64,000 bases of DNA from Bifidobacterium scardovii JCM 12489 = DSM 13734. Its GTDB lineage: Bacteria; Actinomycetota; Actinomycetes; Actinomycetales; Bifidobacteriaceae. Below, in pieces: positions 59,233 to 64,000 of the stretch. The number at the start of each line of letters is the position of its first letter. Within the stretch, counting starts at the first letter, position 1. The stretch spans positions 186,001-250,000 of the forward strand of contig NZ_AP012331.1 in the NCBI RefSeq assembly GCF_001042635.1, read 5' to 3'. The notes under the pieces are model-generated. The model saw only the letters and a list, made by a program, of their open reading frames with translations. It was not told the origin of the DNA and did not search any database. A program made the position numbers and the translations under genes.

Positions 59233-59257
59233 TCGTAACCGTGGAAGGGGAGGAACG

Positions 59258-60535
59258 ATGACCAACACGGGTATGTTCCTGAGGATGTTGCTCAGCGCGG
59301 TGTTCCGCCGCAGGTCCCGCGCGGTGATGGCCGTGGTCGCCTCGCTGGTCGGCGCGGCCACGCTGTTCTGCCTGGCGATGATCTGCATCGCCGTGCCGCA
59401 GCAGATGAACGAGGAGATGCGCGCGTACGGCGCGAACCTCATCGTCACGCCGCTCGAATCGACCGGCGACAAGGCCGGCATCGACGATGCGATGGTCAAG
59501 CACACCACGGAGATGGTTTCGGCCAAAGGCTCCGAAAAGCACGCGACCTACCGGTACGAGAACGTGCGCGTCAACGCCGCGCCATACGTGATGGCGGGCG
59601 TCGACGCCAAGCAGGTCAAGAACCTCAATCACCATTGGGTGGTCGAGGGCAACTGGCCGAGCGCTGGCAAGGTACTCGTCGGGCGTGACATCGCCGACGC
59701 GATCGGCCTTCAGGTCGGCTCGGCCATCACCATCGGGTACCGGGCCTCCGACAACGCCGGTCAGTCCACCGGCCAGTCCGCAGGCACTTCCTCGAGTCAG
59801 TCTTCAGCCGGACAGTCAGCTGGTCAGTCCTCCGCTGAGCAGACCCCGTCCGACCAGCCCACGCAGGACGGCCGCGTCTCCAGCGACATCATGGACACCT
59901 CCGGCACCGAGTTCCGCGTCGGCGGCATCGTCGACACGGGCGGCAGCGAGGATTCGATCATCTACGCCACCAGCAACGACGTGGACAAGCTCACCGGCGT
60001 CACGCGAGGCGTCGACGTGATCGAATACTCCTCCGGCACGGACGATCTCAACGCGCTCGTCGCCAGCATCAACGACATGACGTCGATGCACGTCAAGGCG
60101 CAGCAGGTCACCAAGATCACCTCGTCCGACACGCGCATCATCACCATGCTGCAGACCCTGTTCTGGATCGTCTCGCTGGTGGTGCTCGTGCTCACGCTCG
60201 TCGGCGTCGGCACGACGATCAGCTCCATCGTCTCGCAGCGCCGCAACGAGATCGGCCTGCGCAAGGCGCTCGGCGCCAGCTCCGGCGCGATCGGCACGGA
60301 ATTCTACGTGGAATCGGCCATCTACGGCCTGCTCGGCGGTCTGCTCGGCACGGCCATCGGCTACGGTCTGGCGCAGTGGCTGTGCATGGCCGTGTTCGAA
60401 CGATCGATCGGGTTCAACTGGCTGCTCGGCATCGGTTCGGTGGCGCTGAGCGCCGTGGTCGCGGTCGTCGCGTCGATCCCGCCGGTCCACCGCGCCACCC
60501 GCATCGACCCGGCCGTCGTGCTGCGCGAGGAATAG
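59258..60535 (+). CDS. Second ABC permease (FtsX/MacB type) of iron operon
   Basis: A 425-residue permease with the same layout as its neighbour: an N-terminal helix, an outside domain and three C-terminal helices (GLRKALGASSG motif). The outside domain has a Ser/Gln-rich insertion (about residues 168-205) with repeated GQS/AGQ. The start at 59258 follows GGGGAGGAA; the open frame further upstream lies in the repeat. It forms a heterodimer with the previous permease in all likelihood. Confidence 0.85.
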   Translation: MTNTGMFLRMLLSAVFRRRSRAVMAVVASLVGAATLFCLAMICIAVPQQMNEEMRAYGANLIVTPLESTGDKAGIDDAMVKHTTEMVSAKGSEKHATYRYENVRVNAAPYVMAGVDAKQVKNLNHHWVVEGNWPSAGKVLVGRDIADAIGLQVGSAITIGYRASDNAGQSTGQSAGTSSSQSSAGQSAGQSSAEQTPSDQPTQDGRVSSDIMDTSGTEFRVGGIVDTGGSEDSIIYATSNDVDKLTGVTRGVDVIEYSSGTDDLNALVASINDMTSMHVKAQQVTKITSSDTRIITMLQTLFWIVSLVVLVLTLVGVGTTISSIVSQRRNEIGLRKALGASSGAIGTEFYVESAIYGLLGGLLGTAIGYGLAQWLCMAVFERSIGFNWLLGIGSVALSAVVAVVASIPPVHRATRIDPAVVLREE

Positions 60536-60556
60536 TCGGATACAAGGTAAGGAATA

Positions 60557-61363
60557 ATGATGGATATGCTGCTTGAACTCGACCATATTTCCAAGATCTA
60601 CGGCGATCTGCATGCCGTCGACGATCTGAGCCTGACCGTGCCGCAGGGCGAGTGGCTGGCCATCGTCGGCTCGTCCGGCTCCGGCAAGACCACGCTGATG
60701 AACATGATCGGATGCATGGACACGCCGAGCAAGGGGTCCGTGAAGCTCGAGGGGCGCAAGCTGGAGGATCTGAACGCCGGGCAGCTTGCCGACGTGCGCA
60801 AGAACATGATCGGCCTGGTGTTCCAGAAGTTCTATCTGGTGCCGCATCTGACCGCCGTGGAGAACGTGATGGTGGCGCAGTACTACCATTCGGTCGTCGA
60901 CGAGAAGCAGGCGCTCGAGGCGCTGGAACGCGTCGGGCTCAAGGACCGCGCGCACCACCTGCCCGGGCAGCTGTCCGGCGGCGAGCAGCAGCGCGTGTGC
61001 GTCGCCCGCGCGCTGATCAACGATCCGAAGCTGATCCTCGCCGACGAGCCGACCGGCAACCTCGACGAGAAGAACGAGAAGATCGTGCTCGACCTGTTCC
61101 GCCAGCTGCACGATCAGGGCACGACGATCATCGTGGTGACGCACGATGCGCTGGTCGCCAGCTGCGCGCAGCGCGAGATCATGCTCAACCACGGCGTGCT
61201 CGTCGGCGAGAAGTGGAACGACGACAAGGCGCGCGCCGCGTATGAGGAGGCCGGTGGCAAGCCCGCGTCCACGGGAGCCGAGGTCGAAGGCGCGCAGACC
61301 GGCGAAGCCGCGATCGGCTTCGCCGACCCGACCAAAGCCGCCAAAACCGGCGGCGAGGACTGA
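60557..61363 (+). CDS. ABC transporter ATP-binding protein of iron operon
   Basis: A 268-residue ATPase of the MacB/LolD type. Walker A is GSSGSGKTT, the signature LSGGEQQR and Walker [15 protein letters not shown]-terminal extension of about 45 residues is Gly/Ala/Glu-rich. TAAGGAA precedes ATG at 60557. It powers the two permeases upstream. Confidence 0.9.
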   Translation: MMDMLLELDHISKIYGDLHAVDDLSLTVPQGEWLAIVGSSGSGKTTLMNMIGCMDTPSKGSVKLEGRKLEDLNAGQLADVRKNMIGLVFQKFYLVPHLTAVENVMVAQYYHSVVDEKQALEALERVGLKDRAHHLPGQLSGGEQQRVCVARALINDPKLILADEPTGNLDEKNEKIVLDLFRQLHDQGTTIIVVTHDALVASCAQREIMLNHGVLVGEKWNDDKARAAYEEAGGKPASTGAEVEGAQTGEAAIGFADPTKAAKTGGED

Positions 61364-61403
61364 GCCGCAATCGGTCGCCGCGCGCGGGAGCTGGGTCGAA
61401 CTG

Positions 61404-61436
61404 TGTCTGGCTCCCCTCCATGAGGGGAGCCAGACA
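61404..61436. repeat. GGCTCCCCTC hairpin after ATPase gene
   Basis: A perfect 15-bp stem (61404-61418 / 61422-61436) with a three-base loop in the gap before the FMN-binding gene. It is a single unit of the dispersed family and a likely partial terminator. Confidence 0.75.
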
Positions 61437-61513
61437 CCGCAGCAATAGCGCAGAATACTGGTTGTTGGCGGGATACCGGTACAATGCCGTTACACATGGA
61501 TGGGCAGGGAATT

Positions 61514-62068
61514 ATGGGCGATACAAGCACGTTGAAGAAAACCGCGACGCTGGCGGCGGCCGGGCTGGTTGCGGCCGGCGCCCTGCTGGCCGGCTGCGGC
61601 GAACCGAAGGCCACGCCGATGAACGACGAGTACTCCGGCAATTCGGGGGAGACCCAGCAGTCCCAGGAGAACCAGTCCGAGTCCGGTTCGTCGGGTTCGT
61701 CGGGTTCGTCGTCGGACGCCGGGGCCGGCAGCCGCGGCACCGGAACCACCTCCGACAAGAAGGACACCGGCAACTACGCGGACGGCACCTATTCGGTCAA
61801 CGGCCAGTACGGGCCGATCGGCGAGGACACGATCGACGTGCATCTGACGGTCAAGGACCAGAACGTCGAAAAGGTGGAGATCGTCGGGCATCCGTTCACC
61901 AGCATCTCCAAGAAACACCAGAACGAATTCGCCGAGGCGATCAACGGCGTGGTCGACGGCAAGCCGCTCAAGGGACTCAAGGTGGATGTGGTCGCCGGCG
62001 CCAGCTGGACTTCCGATGCGTTCAACGCGGCGCTGGAAGTGGCCCGCCAGGAGGCCTCGATCCAGTAG
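61514..62068 (+). CDS. FMN-binding-domain lipoprotein
   Basis: A 184-residue lipoprotein (lipobox ALLAGC, Cys28), then a Ser/Gly/Gln-rich tether and an FMN_bind domain (about residues 85-184). The end of the domain, VVAGASWTSDAFNAAL, takes the place of the S-G-A-T flavinylation motif, with Ser/Thr available for covalent FMN. ATG at 61514 has AGGGA upstream. Such proteins carry extracellular electrons, here possibly to reduce iron for the FTR1-P19 system; the flavin would be attached by an ApbE enzyme like that at 50,904. Confidence 0.85.
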   Translation: MGDTSTLKKTATLAAAGLVAAGALLAGCGEPKATPMNDEYSGNSGETQQSQENQSESGSSGSSGSSSDAGAGSRGTGTTSDKKDTGNYADGTYSVNGQYGPIGEDTIDVHLTVKDQNVEKVEIVGHPFTSISKKHQNEFAEAINGVVDGKPLKGLKVDVVAGASWTSDAFNAALEVARQEASIQ

Positions 62069-62119
62069 AGCGTCGCCGCCCCGTTGGGTTTTTCCCGCAT
62101 TCGCTGATAGCGTGGGACC

Positions 62120-63406
62120 ATGACCGAAGAGACCGAAGAGACACGCAAGCCGATCGACACGGCTGAACATAAGTCGGCCGCCTCCGCCGAGCCTGCCTCC
62201 GCCGAGCCCGTTCCCGGCGACACCAACGGCGACGGCGTCGTCGACATCGACGACAAGCGCCTGCCGCTCGTCACCCGTATCTACGGCATCATCCTGCTGG
62301 TTCAGGGGCTGCTCACCATCCCCATGATCGTCATCGCCTTCACCTACGCGATCCGCGCCCTGATCGTCGGCGATGCGGCGCTCGACAAGGCCGGTCTGAC
62401 CACCATCATCAGCTGGACCTCCGCGATGCTCAGCTCCGTCACGACCGTCGTTCTCATGGTGTTCGGCGGGCTGCTGAGCTTCAACCGCCGCAAGCACGCC
62501 GCGCGCTGGACCTACGTGCTCATCCCCATGACCATCGCCGAAGGGCTGTTCGTGGTGATGCTCGACGGCATCGGCCTCAACCTGCTCGCCCCGATCGTCC
62601 AGATCGTGATCCTGATCACCCTGTCGGTCACCGTCGACCCGGCGCTGCGCGAGGAGCGCCGGCTCAAAACCGCGCTCTGGCACATGGACAACCGCACCGC
62701 CTATGAGAAGGCGCTCGCCAAGGGCATGCCCGGCCGTGACTTGAGCGGCAAGGGCTACATCTCGCTGGACTTCTTCAACATCTTCTGGCTGTTCGTGGTC
62801 GGTTGTGTGTTCGGACTGGTGATCGAAACCATCTACCACCTTGCGATGTACGGCGAATGGCAGGACCGCGCCGGGCTGCTGTGGGGGCCGTTCTCGCCGA
62901 TCTACGGGTTCGGCGCGGTGCTGCTGACCGTGCTGCTCAACCGTCTGTGGCGGGCCAACTGGCTGCTGATCTTCTGCTCGAGCGCGGTGATCGGCGGCAC
63001 GTTCGAATACCTGACCAGCTGGTTCATGGAGGTGGCGTTCAGCATCAAGGCGTGGGACTACACCGGCCAGTGGCTGTCGATCGACGGGCGCACCTCGGGC
63101 AAGTTCATGTTCTTCTGGGGCATTCTCGGCCTGGCATGGATCAAACTGATCCTGCCGCATCTGCTGGCGTTGATCCAGCGGATCCCATGGAGGGTGCGCT
63201 ACTCGCTGACCCTGGTGTGCCTCGTGTTCATGGTGGTCGACGCGACGATGACGCTGATGGCGATAGACGCGTGGTATTCGCGATTGGCCGGCATCGCGCA
63301 GGACTCGCCGGTCGACAATTTCTTCGCCACCCACTACAACGACGATTTCATGGCCAACCGTTTCCAGACCATGAACATCGACCCCTCGCGCGCCGGCCGC
63401 ATGTGA
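62120..63406 (+). CDS. CmpB-like (putative ABC-transporter type IV) membrane protein
   Basis: A 428-residue membrane protein. The N-terminal cytoplasmic part (about residues 1-45) contains DTNGDGVVDIDD, a calcium-loop pattern like dockerin or EF-hand repeats. It is followed by about four helices, a charged loop, then four or five helices of the CmpB/PF06541-like domain (WGPFSPIYGFGA and FEYLTSWFMEV motifs). The function of this family is unsettled. No good ribosome site precedes 62120. It follows the iron operon by 51 bp and may be read with it. Confidence 0.72.
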   Translation: MTEETEETRKPIDTAEHKSAASAEPASAEPVPGDTNGDGVVDIDDKRLPLVTRIYGIILLVQGLLTIPMIVIAFTYAIRALIVGDAALDKAGLTTIISWTSAMLSSVTTVVLMVFGGLLSFNRRKHAARWTYVLIPMTIAEGLFVVMLDGIGLNLLAPIVQIVILITLSVTVDPALREERRLKTALWHMDNRTAYEKALAKGMPGRDLSGKGYISLDFFNIFWLFVVGCVFGLVIETIYHLAMYGEWQDRAGLLWGPFSPIYGFGAVLLTVLLNRLWRANWLLIFCSSAVIGGTFEYLTSWFMEVAFSIKAWDYTGQWLSIDGRTSGKFMFFWGILGLAWIKLILPHLLALIQRIPWRVRYSLTLVCLVFMVVDATMTLMAIDAWYSRLAGIAQDSPVDNFFATHYNDDFMANRFQTMNIDPSRAGRM

Positions 63407-63597
63407 GCCGTGCGAATGGCCCGTCAGGCTCCCGGACGGTGCTTGCAGATCATCCAATCCATGCCGGGGATCGACGGTGTGCCGCAATTGTCAGATTCGC
63501 CACTTTTCTGTTAGGGGGGTATTGCATTGCGGCGCGATCGCCGATACATTGAAGGCTGATTACCCTTGCCCTGCAAGCACTATTTGATGGAGATCGC

Positions 63598-64000
63598 ATG
63601 AGCCAGCAGCAGCCCGTATCGAACCAGCCGACCGCCGATCCGACGAATCAGCCGGCTACTCAGACCGTCCAAACGCAGCCCGTGACAAGTACCCGCCTGA
63701 CGGTTCCTGACCTGATCTCGATCGGCATCTTCACTGCGCTGTATTTCGTATGCGTGTGCGTCGCCACGCTGATCAGCACGCTGGTCGCCGGCGCCGGCAC
63801 GATTTTCCTGCCGGCCGTCGCGGCGCTGATCTGCGGCCCGGTGTTCATGCTGTCGGTCGCCCGCGTCGGCAAGTTCGGCGGCATCACCGTCATGGGCGTG
63901 GTGATCGGGCTGTTCCTGTTCGTGTCAGGCCATTTCGCGCTGTCGTTCGCGGCCAGCGTGGTGTTCCCGGTTGCGGCCGATCTGATCGCGCGCGCCGGCC
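63598..64000 (+). CDS. ECF-transporter S component, MptD/Trep_Strep type (partial)
   Basis: The gene starts at 63598 (TGGAGA upstream) and runs off the window after 134 codons. A Gln/Thr/Pro-rich cytoplasmic N terminus is followed by membrane helices with TVPDLISIGIFTALYFV and FLPAVAALICGPVFMLSVARVGKFG, which fit substrate-binding S components of energy-coupling-factor importers. The substrate is unknown and the 3' end is missing. Confidence 0.75.
   Translation, partial: MSQQQPVSNQPTADPTNQPATQTVQTQPVTSTRLTVPDLISIGIFTALYFVCVCVATLISTLVAGAGTIFLPAVAALICGPVFMLSVARVGKFGGITVMGVVIGLFLFVSGHFALSFAASVVFPVAADLIARAG

Overview
The window is one contiguous stretch of a GC-rich, Gram-positive genome that looks like Bifidobacterium. 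The genus call is an inference. It rests on high GC, Shine-Dalgarno-led genes, sugar ABC importers without a local ATPase, lipoprotein solute-binding proteins, a sortase-type LASTG anchor, and an FTR1/P19 iron operon of the kind known in bifidobacteria. The species cannot be named from sequence alone. I see no rRNA, tRNA, CRISPR array, insertion sequence or prophage gene.

Region 1 (1-27,990) is a plant-glycan locus centred on (galacto)mannan. It holds a sugar ABC importer (solute-binding lipoprotein plus two permeases), a cytoplasmic GH2 beta-mannosidase, a LacI regulator, a DUF624 membrane protein with an unknown membrane partner, a GH31 alpha-xylosidase, a GH36 alpha-galactosidase broken by a one-base frameshift, a cytoplasmic GH26 mannanase, a second GH36 alpha-galactosidase, a serine hydrolase, a secreted wall-anchored GH26 mannanase, and a GH2 beta-galactosidase with a divergent AraC regulator. 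The apparent logic is surface cleavage of mannan, ABC import of oligosaccharides, then debranching and hydrolysis inside the cell. LacI-type TTAACCGRTTRA sites lie before the GH31 gene and the secreted mannanase.

Region 2 (28,000-40,410) carries two APC amino-acid permeases, a TetR regulator divergent from an ABC ATPase/large coiled-coil permease pair, a thiSFG thiamine operon behind a TPP riboswitch, an aldo/keto reductase and a 46-residue cysteine-rich protein.

Region 3 (40,600-53,480) carries a MarR regulator with a heterodimeric ABC exporter (the two promoters share a 15-bp site), a LacI regulator divergent from a second sugar ABC importer (two matching 16-bp operators), an ApbE-type flavin transferase and a GPH/MelB-type sugar transporter.

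Region 4 (53,835-62,068) is a likely iron-uptake operon: an FTR1 permease, a P19/Tp34 lipoprotein, a DUF2318 membrane protein, two FtsX/MacB-type permeases, an ATPase and an FMN-binding lipoprotein. A CmpB-like membrane protein and the start of an ECF-transporter S component close the window.

The least expected features are non-coding: a roughly 600-bp array of degenerate 52-bp palindromic repeats (17,959-18,570); two related elements with 32-35-bp inverted arms (15,071 and 34,772); a dispersed family of GGCTCCCCTC/GAGGGGAGC repeats, several of them inside operons; and a 38-bp-arm palindrome at 40,620.
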